From Melampsora larici-populina 98AG31 (lineage: Eukaryota; Basidiomycota; Pucciniomycetes; Pucciniales; Melampsoraceae), in the NCBI RefSeq assembly GCF_000204055.1, contig NW_006768827.1, positions 225,682 through 289,681 of the forward strand: a stretch of 64,000 bases of DNA, written 5' to 3'. Position 1 is the first letter of the stretch, and each line of letters begins with the position of its first letter. The position numbers and the translations under genes are program-made. The notes beneath the pieces were generated by a model, which worked only from the letters and a program-made list of their open reading frames with translations, was not told the DNA's origin and made no database searches. Shown here piece by piece: positions 12,463-22,857 of this stretch.

Positions 12463-12753
12463 TTTGGTGTCACTACCCTCGCGTGTTATGTCACCAATTT
12501 GATAGTTTTTGGTTATCTTGTGTGTGAGCTAGCTTGTGTATTGTCAGTACCTAACCTTAGTTACAGTTGTGGTTGTGAACAGTGAACGAAACATGTGATG
12601 AGCAATGAACCGCATGACCAATGTGATGAAATCACAAGTTTGATGAAGACCAAGTGTCCATTCCAGTGTGAGCGAGCGAAAGGCTCTGCCGTTCTCAACA
12701 GGCTCATGAGCGTCACCTGAGCCACCGAAGGTTTTGTGAACCTTGGATCACCC

Positions 12754-12779
12754 AGACATTTCGAAATCTCGAAATGTCT
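12754..12779. terminator. Perfect hairpin between convergent transposon genes
   Basis: An 11-bp perfect stem (AGACATTTCGA / TCGAAATGTCT) with a 4-nt loop lies between the ends of the accessory gene (12462) and the transposase (13170). It could mark a bidirectional 3' end region. The role is inferred; fungal genes do not use bacterial-type terminators. The rest of 12463-13169 holds no gene. Confidence 0.3.
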
Positions 12780-13169
12780 GCCGCATTTCTCTTGCTTCAT
12801 GTTTGGCGGACGTTGGCCGAAGTTTGGCCGACTTAGGCCAACATGCTCCTGTCCTGAGCTATTTCGAGCTCTCCTCTCCTGTGAGACGAGCTCAAAGCTC
12901 ACATCACCAAAATCCAACAGGACAGGTGAAATCTTCCTGGATTTGGTGAAGCAAATCTCACTGGGTTCGGCACTTCAATTTAACAAACTCACTCACTCTC
13001 ACTGTAACTCACAAAGTCACAAAGTTTTGTCATTCAGACAAATTGGGTAATTGTTCAAATACGTTATTTACTAAGCATGGGGTTCGGGTTAGGCCAGTTT
13101 GCCACTTCTGCACTGCAACACTAACACACAATAGAAGATCCTTCAAACAAAGTGAGAAAATCTAAGTTC

Positions 13170-14329
13170 CTATTCATCAACATCAATTGGACCGTTGTAT
13201 GCCATCCAATAGTCCGCGGTAGCGTATCCACAGAAAGCAATTAACGGTTGTAACAGCTTGCGGGTCATCACTTGAGCGGCCACCATCAAAATATAGTCAC
13301 TCAAGTCCTCAATGTGAAACCAGATGTTATCCCTCCTCATTTGAGCCTTCATGCTGTGGAAGCAGTTTTCGATGGGATTCATGTCCGGCGAGTAAGCTGG
13401 TAAGTATACTAAAAGAACCCCAGCATCTCGGCAAAGCTGCTTGATGATCCCTCTGTGGTGAATTCGTGCGTTGTTGAGGACCAGTACCGAGTTGACTGCA
13501 GGGTAACGGTTCATGACAGGAAGCTAGAGTCGTTGAGACAATCAGATCAGAGTCAGTCACATCCTGTCGACTGGAAGCACACATGGCACGTACCAACTCC
13601 CTTTCCAGGAAAAGTTCCACATGGACTTGTTCGACCGGGCCTTCGTGGACCACGCCTGCTATCATTCCTTGCTCGCACACGGCAGGAAGGATAGTCCAAT
13701 GCTCAGTATCGTTGTCGCGCTGCTGTCGGACACTGCGACCGCCCTTGGGAGCCCAACACCTGTAACGAAGCGTATCACGACCCCTGATGCCAGACTCATC
13801 TAATCGAGGAGAAGCTTTGTTAATGGCCAAGTCACACTCTGGAAAGATGGAGAGAGAGAGACGAACCAATGAATACAAAATACTCTGGTGGGATGTTTCC
13901 AACTCTCAGCATGTAAGCGGTGCGGTCTTCAATCGACTGCGCCGAATGAACCCCGCGAGCGACGAGATGCGACAGCCCTAAGCGGTGGTGTAACTCCCGG
14001 CTGATTGTGGCTCTAGAAATTGGAATGTCTGAAAGTAGTAGAAGGATCTGTTGGATCTTGTCAAGGTAGATCGAGGGGTTGCCGGTGACGATTTTGTAGA
14101 GGACAGCGAGATGCTCTTCGGATAACACATGGGGTCGGCCACGGGTCTGGTAACCTTTAGGGTCGTGGATCACACTGTTGGTTGCGGCGTAGAGGGTTTT
14201 CCAGCGCCAGAGGGAGACGGCTGATATCTTGGTTCGTAGTGTGACATTGATTGTGTCGAGGGCGACGCCGTCGATGGCCATCTGGGTGGCCAAGAGCTTG
14301 ATGCTCTCCGAGTAGAATTGATACCCCAT
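13170..14329 (-). CDS. Tc1/mariner (IS630-type) transposase, catalytic Asp replaced by Asn
   Basis: Exons on minus: 14329-13867, 13838-13594 and 13523-13170, 353 residues, which is normal for the family. Exon 1 gives a helix-turn-helix DNA-binding region (ISAVSLWRWKTLYAA; DIPISRATISRELHHRL). Exon 2 supplies the first catalytic Asp (RLDESGIRGRDTLRYRCW). Exon 3 supplies the second motif and the last acidic residue (AYSPDMNPIENCFHSMK, Glu). The second motif reads VLNNARIHH where active relatives have Asp in place of the first Asn of the pair, so strand cleavage should fail. The start at 14329 was chosen because it opens directly into the helix-turn-helix and lies inside the terminal repeat. Confidence 0.88.
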
Positions 14330-14600
14330 TGATTTTACAGGGAAATCACGGGGAAGAAACCAGAGAGCTGAAATGGAATGGAAGGCGAGGATTGGATGTG
14401 GATGAGATCGGTTGGTTGGGTGTAAACGGGTGAGGAAAATTTTTTCCGTTCTGGCCTGTATCCTTGGACAGGAGTCGGAAGTCCAGAGAACCCGGTCACT
14501 ATGGGGCTGGAGGGGTTTGGCACCACATGGCTTACAGGTCTCTGCCAGATTCCGCCTGCTTCCCCGAATTGCACGGACCACCTTGCTGGGTTTTGGTTGC

Positions 14601-14629
14601 GATTTTTTCAAACTTTCTGCAACTGACTG
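14601..14629 (-). repeat. Right terminal inverted repeat of the mariner element
   Basis: Exact reverse complement of 9920-9948, followed by TA at 14630-14631. Confidence 0.97.
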
Positions 14630-15069
14630 TACAAACTGCGTCAAAATCGAATTGAGATGCTTACAGATCATAACCATCTTTTTTTAATTTCAATTTGCTT
14701 TGATATTTTACAATCAGAGAGCAGCTGGTAATTCACCCTGAAAGGTTGTTGGCTTGTTGAGAAGTAGCTCACATCGATTCCTTCTGCTGGATGATATGTG
14801 TGTTAATTGGAATGATCCGCATTGGTCATAGCTTCAAAAGGCCCCCTGCTTTGAGATGCTGAAACGAATGTTCTAACTACGTCTACCCTGTATGTGACCC
14901 TGTATTTTCCGCACTTTCCACCTTGCCTCGGGGAGGCTCCGATGCTCTCATGTGTTGGGCAACGTAATTCAGGCCGTTTCACAGGCATATATTTTTAGTA
15001 AACAACAACTCTTGATCTATCTTTGCTTCAGTCTTCAAAAGATTCTAAGATCTCTTCGCATCACAATTT

Positions 15070-15169
15070 NNNNNNNNNNNNNNNNNNNNNNNNNNNNNNN
15101 NNNNNNNNNNNNNNNNNNNNNNNNNNNNNNNNNNNNNNNNNNNNNNNNNNNNNNNNNNNNNNNNNNNNN
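15070..15169. other. Assembly gap of 100 N
   Basis: One hundred N bases, the usual placeholder for a scaffold gap of unknown size. The 5' part of the neighbouring retroelement is probably lost in it. The flank 14632-15069 has no recognisable gene. Confidence 0.99.
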
Positions 15170-16453
15170 TTCACCGCTATGCCTAGCAACAAATTCTACT
15201 TCAGGCAAAGTTAGGATGTGTACTAACATGTTCTTTGGAAACCCTTTACCCAACAACTTGATCAAAGAAGAAGATATCACCATTGACCTTGATGGTATCT
15301 AGTACTTCATTCCCCTCCTGCTTTACCATCACTTTGGTAAAAACAAATTCTTACTGTGGAAGCCAGATGTGGACACCATTTTCCAAAATTCACCAGTATC
15401 CCGCCAATGGAAATTCTGTCAAATTGTCAAGATTGGAAACACTTTTCATGTGGACAGGAACATAAATTTTGGTTGCTCAAGCTCCCCAAGGCTGTGGTGT
15501 GCTTTTTTCTCTTTAATTCTGTGGACAGCTTATTACAAATTTAATATCACAGATTTAAATGTCTATATGGATGACTCATGGGGTATTGGTTTAGCCTCTG
15601 ACATGGTTCCTTTCAAAGACAGAAGAATTCCCCTGAACCAAGCAAAATTCCTACAGATCTTCAACTTCATGAACCTTCTGTGGGCTTGGGAAAAGCAGAT
15701 TTCTGGTAGCACCCTAAACATCATAGGCTATTCAGTTGATTGTGACGAGTGTTCCATCTCTCTCCCTGAAGGTAAATGCCTATCCCTCATTGTAGCACTA
15801 AGGGATTTCACATCAAAACTATTTCACTCACCAGTGGACTGGTAGTGCATCACCAGATGGGCCAACTGGGCCTAAACATCTTTCCTTTGGCAAGATGGGC
15901 TTCACAGTCCTCCTGGGATAAAATTGCAGGAAAAAGTCTTTGTCATTCGCATATTCCCCTAAACAGAACTAAAATCAAAGACCTGAATTGGTTGGCAGAC
16001 ACTTTAGAGGCTTGGCCAGGTTGTTGCATACTAAAACATCTGCATTGGTCTTTAAATGAAGCCAACTGCATGTTCCTTTGTGAAGCTTTCCCTACAGGTT
16101 TTGGTTTCTGGCAACCCTTAAAAGGCTGTAGCTGGAGCTGCTCCTTACTGCCACTGTCCTGTTGCAGCTACTGGGCTGAGTTGCTAGCAGTAGTCTCAGC
16201 AGTCAAGATGGCCATTGAATTGAAAGCTTCAAAGGTAGTGATTTTCACTGACTCTGAATGTGTGGTGTACCTGTTCTGCCCTCACAGGCCAACTCCAGAA
16301 GGACATGTTTTTGTTGAATGTGTGGTATCTCTCATGCTCAATCAGCATGTTGATGTCAAAGTAAGGCACGTACCTTGGGAGAACAACAAAGTAGCCAGCG
16401 CCCTTTTAAAAGGAAAAATACAGTATGCAAAAATGATAGTCCCTCACATGTAA
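15170..16453 (+). pseudogene. DIRS-like reverse transcriptase / RNase H remnant
   Basis: One frame runs from the gap to about 15845 with a single TAG at 15300-15302; it contains the RT catalytic box LNVYMDDSWGIG and the downstream NIIGYSVDCDE segment. Reading then shifts by one frame near 15790-15850 and continues to 16453 with NRTKIKDLNWLADTLEAW, followed by an RNase H-like fold (YWAELLAVVSAVKMAIEL; VVIFTDSECVVYLF; VRHVPWENNKVA). Known relatives copy the element RNA into DNA before recombinase-mediated insertion. This copy is not translatable as one protein. Confidence 0.78.
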
Positions 16454-16845
16454 CTACATACCTTTTCCCCCATCCATCAACTGCTTCTGGCGGTCATCAA
16501 CCACAGTTTTCCCACCTCTCTCCATCACTGCTCCTTCTCAATAACAAAAGTGATTTGAACCAAGATTATTCAAATTCCAAAATGATCTTTCAAGTCATGA
16601 CAAAATCCAAAATTTCTCTTTCAATTGAAGCTAAGACTTATAGGAATAAATCAACTCCTAAAAATTGAAAAATTCACCCCTGTAAGGTTAAGTTTTGAGG
16701 ATAGAGAAAAACATACCCAAATTGATATAAAGAACCACCTAGAACCCGTAACCATTGCAAAATGCAACTCTGGCTTATGATGATTTGTTAAATTTTGTGA
16801 AGACATGTAGTCCACCTTTGGCCAGACAAAACAAACTTATGTCAA

Positions 16846-17643
16846 TTGGTCTCTGTTATCTCTCAAGAAGTCCAGCCCAAAACTGCGATTGAATACCTAA
16901 CAGGAATAGTTTCCTGTCTTCAAGAAAAATTCCCATTGGTAGTTCAAGCATGCCATTCCCCAAAAATCAAACAAATCATGATAGGCTACTCAAAGACAAG
17001 ATCTTGTCCAACTGTTCAAGCCAATGCTTTTACCATCAGAGATGTGCAATCTTCAGCTCATTTCTTCAACTCCACTTTTGACAACACCCTTTTTAACACC
17101 CTCATTGCTTCAGGGTTTGCTAGACTGCACCACATTGGGGAACTCACCATTCCAGATTTGTTAGCTTTACACAACAATTGCAAGACAATCAGATGCTCTT
17201 CTTTGATATTCTTGACATGTGGTAAAGTAGCCTGTTACAACCTTCGCTGTCACAAGGGGGACCGTTTGTATAAAGGGACACCAGTTGCAATAGCAGAACA
17301 CTTGGGCAACAAAACATGTCCTGTCAGAACAATCCTGCACTACTCTCACTACCACAACAAACACTTTCCCATTTACCCTTTCTGGCTAGATCAAGAAAAT
17401 GGGAGACAACCAACCAGATCATGGTTCATCAACCAACTTGGCCAAATCTTGGGTGAAGCAAGATTGGGCCACTCCTCACAAGCTGGAGGTGCCACCGCCT
17501 TTGCAGAAGGAGGTATGGAAATGGAAAACATCCCATCCATTGACCATTGGTCAAGTGAAGAATTTAGGACCTACATCCGCACTCACCCAATCCTAAATCT
17601 CAAGAAAAATCAACACATCACTCAGGCAGCGGTTTCATCATAG
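16846..17643 (+). pseudogene. Tyrosine recombinase of the DIRS-like element, probably inactive
   Basis: An open frame of 265 residues, without its expected N-terminal fusion, ends in the recombinase C-terminal pattern LGHSSQAGGATAFAEGG then HWSSEEFRTYIRTHP. The His of the His-x-x-Arg box is present but Gln stands where Arg is expected; the likely nucleophile is the Tyr of RTYIR. That substitution and the broken RT upstream argue that it no longer works. The gap 16454-16845 has no gene. Confidence 0.65.
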
Positions 17644-18411
17644 GAGAACAAGTCAAATTTCAAATTGCAGGAGCTGGCCTTGTAAGGCTCCCAAATTCAA
17701 AATCTTGTCCAACATACAAGTCATAAGAATTTAAAAGACTTCTTAAACAGAGCCATGCAGCGTAAGCTAACATCATGCTCTCACTCCTTCTCCACAGCCA
17801 TGGGCCCGCAAGAAGTGAATACACCCAATTGACCTTTCACAGTCTTGGGTAGAATTGAGTAAGTTTCAGTGAAACTTGACAGCTTGTAAGATAATGCTAA
17901 TCATATAAAATCTTTTTCCACAAAGATACTCCAAAATTGGATCATGTTGTTGAACCTTCTGAAAATAGACACCATTCCTCAAACCTTGTGAGGAAGCCAC
18001 AACATTTAGAAAACTGTTGTGGTGATCAATTTATGGGATCAATCAAAGAAAATTAATCATTGGTTGTTTATCAAGTCATTAGGAAAATTCAGCATAGAGG
18101 AAAATTGGAAATTGAAGGAATCTGATCAATTGAAGCTCTTTTAGGCTTATGTTTTGCCCAATATGTCATGATCAGGTCATCTCATTTCAAACAACTTATT
18201 AAGATCAGTACACCCTAATAAAAAATGAATTTCAAACATAAAATGAAGAAAAACACAAGAAAAATTTGAACATATAGGTATACAGGCTTGGAAATGGTTT
18301 TTAGGGTGTGAATATTAGGTTTATGGGTATTGTGAGGGTAGAATATAAAAGAACAGAACTATGTTATACAGTAACAGCTTTGATAATGATGGTTGATAAG
18401 GAGGAATATAA
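17644..18411. other. AT-rich stretch, no gene seen
   Basis: Downstream flank of the retroelement. No open frame with recognisable content. Confidence 0.45.
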
Positions 18412-18522
18412 GTTACACCCGCGGGAATCAATAGGTCCGAGACCCGATTGAAGAAAGTTGCGGTGACAGGGTTCCGCAACTTTCGGCAATCGCGGATCTC
18501 GTTTGCATTACGTTTGCTGACC
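18412..18522 (+). repeat. Inverted repeat, left arm
   Basis: About 110 bp whose reverse complement matches 19168-19292 with modest divergence (shared blocks include GGAATCAATAGGT and TTGCATTACGTTTGC). The arm contains its own hairpin, GAAAGTTGCGG / CCGCAACTTTC at 18453-18484. Confidence 0.8.
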
Positions 18523-19167
18523 ACCCTTGAGTAAAACTCAGAAAAAGATTTTTATCCACAGAAGGAGAACTGGACTCGCCTCCCCTCACCACTTCGCTTT
18601 CTACTCACCGGACTCTCCACGCACAACCTCAACTTTCACATCTCCAATACCTCAAGTGCAGCATCAAGTTCCATCTGGATTTCTACCTCGCTCAATTTCA
18701 GGCCTTTGGCAACCACTTCCACTTCAATCCATCAATGTCACTATTTACTAATACTACTGTAGTCAATTGATGTTGTTTATCTCATTCCTTTCACATTTGT
18801 TGGCTTTTTTATACTTTTAATTTAATCATTGTTGACTTTATCATAGTGGATTATAGACGTTAGATGAGCCAATGATAACAGGAGACAAACCAATTACCAA
18901 TCCTATGAACAAAACACAAGTTGAACAGCTCATTGGGAACCTCCACTTTATGAATTATTTTGAACTTGGGGAGATAAACCCTTGATTCACCTATGTGATG
19001 ATTCCAGAAGTGGAAAAATCACTGTGAGATCGATCAATGGCTACACAAATTGCGTGTGGTGAAAAATTGACTATGTGAACAATCAAACATGCTCCAAACG
19101 TACGCGCACGAGAACGTTTATGAATATGTGCAGGATGGGACACTGATGAAACTTAAACAGGAGAGGG

Positions 19168-19292
19168 AGGTTTGCAAACGTAATGCAAACGTAATGCGAA
19201 CAAGATCCGCGATTGGAGAAAGTTCCAGACCCTGTCACCGCAACTTTCTTCAATTGGATCTCAAACCTATTGATTCCCGCAGTGTTATTAAG
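19168..19292 (-). repeat. Inverted repeat, right arm
   Basis: Reverse-complement partner of 18412-18522. It includes a 12-bp duplication (AAACGTAATGCA) not seen in the left arm. About 650 bp separates the arms, with no gene in between. The pair could be a foldback element or two nearby copies of a small MITE in opposite orientation. Confidence 0.8.
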
Positions 19293-20349
19293 GAAATGGT
19301 ACTTTTTCCAAGTTGGTAAACAAGGGTTTTATGGGTAGTTTACATATGTAATGGTGGTATTAGTAATATTCAAGGTTGCCAAGAAGAGTTTTCCGGGTTT
19401 TTAAGACTATAGATGATGATTTAATATTACATGAGCAAGGAAGAAGGAGTAGTAGCTGTGTGAAGTGGTAAACATGGGTGGATTTTGTCAAAAATGAAGG
19501 GTTTCAGCTTATTACATATGTCAAATGACGTCAGAATTGGATGGTAGATGGCTCGTTCAACACCAGAGAGTAGATTACATAATGTACAGCCTTTAAATGA
19601 TCATTAACAGAGGTGTGTGAAAGACATTATAAGGGAAACAAGAAACTGGTGTGGATGTCAAAATTTACACCTACATGCATACATGTAACAACATTTACAT
19701 ACCAAAACCTTAACTTCACAACTCAATAACTCATTCATTACTCATCAGAAATACCGGATATGGCACCAATTATTAATCAGTATCACGAGCTCTACAAGAT
19801 GCACTTTAGTAATCCAATATTGGACATCATTTGGAATTTGGAAAAGCCCATAACTTCAAAAATAGGTTTTGAGCTAGTTTACAAGGAACAAATCACCTGT
19901 ATTCATCATAGGAAATGCTGTACATTATGTAGCTATGTCATTGATCACTTTTGTCTGTGTAAATTACATCATACATTAGTAACAAAATCATTACATTGCG
20001 TCATCATATGGTTTTTAGGGTTTTTTGGTCAAAGCTGATTGGTTTTTGAGGCTGTTGACCATTGCAGGAGTTGCTACACATTAATGTATAGAACCACTGA
20101 TGAGTTTTGGATTGTTTTTCCCTTTTCTGCATATTATACGTTTGTTGTAGTGTTATAAATCATCATTTATTTACCACATTTGTACCAAGTTCACCTGAAT
20201 CCGCCCCTTAAGAGCAAGGAGCAATTTATTTATGTGTGTTCAAGACTGAAAGTCTTGTTGGGAATAATACTTACAACAGTATTGCTAGTAATTGATATTG
20301 TTTTGTGGTTTTTTTGCGCTTAAATCTGGAATAATACTTATTAAAAGTA

Positions 20350-20733
20350 TTGAGAACATTTCTCTGGTGCCTTTATCTTTTTCTCTGTTATCACAAAGCG
20401 GTCAGCAAGTGCCCTTGTGCTAGTTTCTTTGACGAAGGCAGTCTTTGGGCAACTTCTACTATCCTTACATTAGTAGATTATCCCTTCTCAGGTGTTGTAA
20501 AGCTCTTTTTGAGCTTTAAATACTACACCGTCAGTATCTATTTTCCCCTAGATATTGAGCTTAAACATCATGAATCAAGTCATTTTGTTTTGTTGCGCCA
20601 TCATGAATTCAGTTCAACTTTATTTCAGAGTGAAATGTACTGGTTCGTGCCCAGGGCCACACCAAAAATGATCAGACAAACATGGGGTATTGATCATCCA
20701 CATATTGGGACTGCTCACGGATATTGTGAGTAG
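20350..20733 (+). CDS. Hypothetical open frame, weak
   Basis: 127 residues with a hydrophobic N-terminal part. No domain, paralogue or intron structure is seen, and it stands in repeat-derived sequence. Kept only because it is the longest clean frame in 19293-20913; it may be chance or a piece of an old element. Confidence 0.12.
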   Translation: MRTFLWCLYLFLCYHKAVSKCPCASFFDEGSLWATSTILTLVDYPFSGVVKLFLSFKYYTVSIYFPLDIELKHHESSHFVLLRHHEFSSTLFQSEMYWFVPRATPKMIRQTWGIDHPHIGTAHGYCE

Positions 20734-20913
20734 CGCTGCGGCCCTTGGGTAGACTACTAACTGCTAGGTCTGGGGTTGGGGTTTCTGTTGACCTTAAATT
20801 CAAACTGAGAAAGGTGAATGTATTCTAATTTCCTAGCCACAAGGAAATTTGCCACAAACTATGACAACAGAAACCAGATAAACCAATGAAACCAATCCAA
20901 TTTGAGTTTCACA

Positions 20914-22732
20914 ATGGCATCATTTGAACCTTTACATTCAGAAATAACTTTAACCTCAATACCACCTTCACCTGGTCATACAAATTTATCATCTATGCTC
21001 ATTGAAATCAAGGAAATTATTGTTGGCTGGGTTCATCAACTTCATTCAACTCAGCAAAAATATCAAATCCAAGAGGCCAAGATTTTTTGGACAGGTCTTG
21101 ATGATGAAGATCAGTTTACTTTCATCTGTAATCAATATGTTATAGGTCGTTGCCAAAGAAAAACAGCAACAAGGTGAAAGCTAGTATGTTCTTTTACATG
21201 TTTGATCGGTACCACATCCATTGGCAAGCACATCTTACTGAAAATGCCTGAATTTCTGCTCTTCTCCAGGTCTTCTCTTGATGAATTTTTGATCCCTTGC
21301 AGCAGTCAATTGTTTGTTCTATCAAATATGCACTCCTTACCTCTATGACGTGTGTCAACAATCAATTCTGTTTCTAATATTTTGATGATTGGAAATGACT
21401 GAACAATTGATTGTGGTACGCTTCTTGATCAGTGGCTTAAATTCTTGAGTGCCATGGTCAATATCTTGAGGTTCACACATCAAGAATTATTCCAAGATAC
21501 TCCCAACATGTCAAGAAGATCTGGTGGAGATTGTCATTCCCAGAGGTGTATTCACATGAAGACAAACCACATCTGAGCATTTGGTAAAAGTGTTGGGTAT
21601 CAAGCTGGTGTTCAAGGCATTGATCGAAACTCTTACTCAAGATCTTACTAGCTTTTCCTGGACTCACTGACTTTGATATCAATAATGCAAAAGATCCCTC
21701 TTGACACCCTTGCCCCACAAATCCGACATGCATTGCAAAGGCCAGGGATTTTGGGCTTGGCATGATGAAAAAGTTTATCAAACTGCTCTCTTGCCTCACC
21801 TCACTCACTCATCTTTTGCTCACAGTTCCTCACGGTCAATTTTTTCATCAAGGATTTATTGGCGGAGATCATCTCTAAACTGTCCCTGCTTCAATGTTTT
21901 GCATGTTCAAATATTGGACGCAGTCCTGCACTTACTAAGAACGGTTCACCAAATTACAGTTATTCAACTTGTGAATCACCACTTGGCCATCACCTTGCTT
22001 CCCTTCCTTATTTCACCCATCTGGTCTTTGAGGATGTATGTGCTTTTGATCTTAGTTGGAACGTGCTCAATTGGAGCAGGTCACTGGAAGACCTTTCTTT
22101 GACAAATTCTTATCAAGCCTCAGTACCTGCCCTCCATGGCTTTACCAGACTCTTTGCTACTACACTAGCTAAACTTTAAACTCACAATGTACCATTTGGC
22201 ATTTGGAGGGAGAATCCAGATCTACAATACAAATCTGTATTAGCAAAACTGGCCACTTTAAAAACATCATCATGGATGCCAATCAAATTCCTAAGGGTGC
22301 GTTCACTTAAGCAATTTCTGGGAAGAAATCACATTCCATAGATTTTTTGATGCAAAAATGAAACATATACTACCAAATAGACACTTTGAATTTGGTAGAA
22401 TGTGATCTCTCACCAGAAATCACTTAAGTGAACGCGCCCTAAGAGTCTTTCAAGCATCAACAAACCTTTCATGTCCTTCAGTAGTTAAGATGCATGTGTT
22501 GCAAGATGGTGACTTAGTAGAATTGATGAAAGATAAACTTTGGCCCAATCTAAATCTATATGAGATCACGGCTTGGACAGGGTCATCATTTTGCAGAACA
22601 TCTTCCTTGGATGAAATCAAGAAATTGGAGGTGTTGTGTCAGAGGCAGGGAATGAAGACAAATTTCAATTGCAATTATATCTATGATCACAAGAAACAGG
22701 ACCGGGAGGAGGAGGAGGAAGCCAAAGTGTAA
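20914..22732 (+). pseudogene. F-box-like / LRR family pseudogene with MITE insertion
   Basis: All parts of the family gene can be followed but not translated through. The first exon still opens at 20914 with TNLSSMLIEIKEIIVGWVH. The short second exon survives as a broken stretch around 21300-21350. The LRR region from about 21430 has several frame changes, then a clean block 21859-22179 (LASLPYFTHLVFEDV; SLEDLSLTN) closed by TAA. A 145-bp MITE at 22295-22439 splits the conserved IKFL/RVF segment, and the C-terminal part (LWPNLNLYEI) runs to 22732. Confidence 0.85.
22295..22439. mobile_element. 145-bp MITE with TAA target duplication
   Basis: Ends GGGTGCGTTCACTTAAG and the reverse complement of GGGCGCGTTCACTTAAG match over about 28 bp with few differences, and TAA stands on both sides (22292-22294 and 22440-22442). 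TAA and GGG-type ends fit a PIF/Harbinger-derived MITE. Removing it and one TAA rejoins the host pseudogene in frame. Confidence 0.93.
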
Positions 22733-22857
22733 TCAGGAGTATGAAGTAGGAATAAAAATTTGAAGTTTCTCAATTTGCACAATGGTTGTTGAATGTGTAA
22801 TATCACATTAGATTTGTAATACCAGGAAAGATATTTATTTTCATATATATATCTGTT

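Larger units (their letters stand above)
9920..14629. mobile_element. Tc1/mariner-type DNA transposon carrying an accessory gene
   Basis: Perfect 29-bp inverted ends (9920-9948 and 14601-14629, beginning CAGTCAGTTGCAGAAAG) are flanked by TA on both sides, the Tc1/mariner target duplication. Inside are two convergent spliced genes: an unknown seven-exon gene on plus and an IS630/Tc1-type transposase on minus. At 4710 bp it is two to three times the length of an ordinary mariner element. Both genes carry a damaging change (a nonsense codon, and Asn in place of the second catalytic Asp), so this copy looks immobile unless supplied in trans. Confidence 0.95.
15170..17643 (+). mobile_element. DIRS-like tyrosine-recombinase retrotransposon, decayed
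   Basis: The order reverse transcriptase, RNase H-like, tyrosine recombinase on one strand is that of DIRS/Ngaro-type retroelements, which integrate with a recombinase rather than an integrase. The 5' side is cut by the assembly gap and no gag-like region is visible. Stop codons and a frameshift break the RT part. Terminal repeats were not identified. Confidence 0.75.

Noticed and set aside
8930..14950. A larger element with AAAGTGCGGAA-type ends enclosing the mariner element
   Set aside because: The inverted match near 9240 and 14900 is about 15 bp and no flanking duplication supports it.
15035..15283. Frames spanning the run of N
   Set aside because: They are artefacts of translating the assembly gap.
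18412..19292. Inverted terminal repeats of the DIRS-like element
   Set aside because: Both arms lie on the same side of the element, downstream of the recombinase, so they cannot be its two ends.
19555..19950. MITE with TACATAATGTACAGC ends
   Set aside because: The inverted match is only about 15-25 bp, partly self-palindromic, and has no target duplication.
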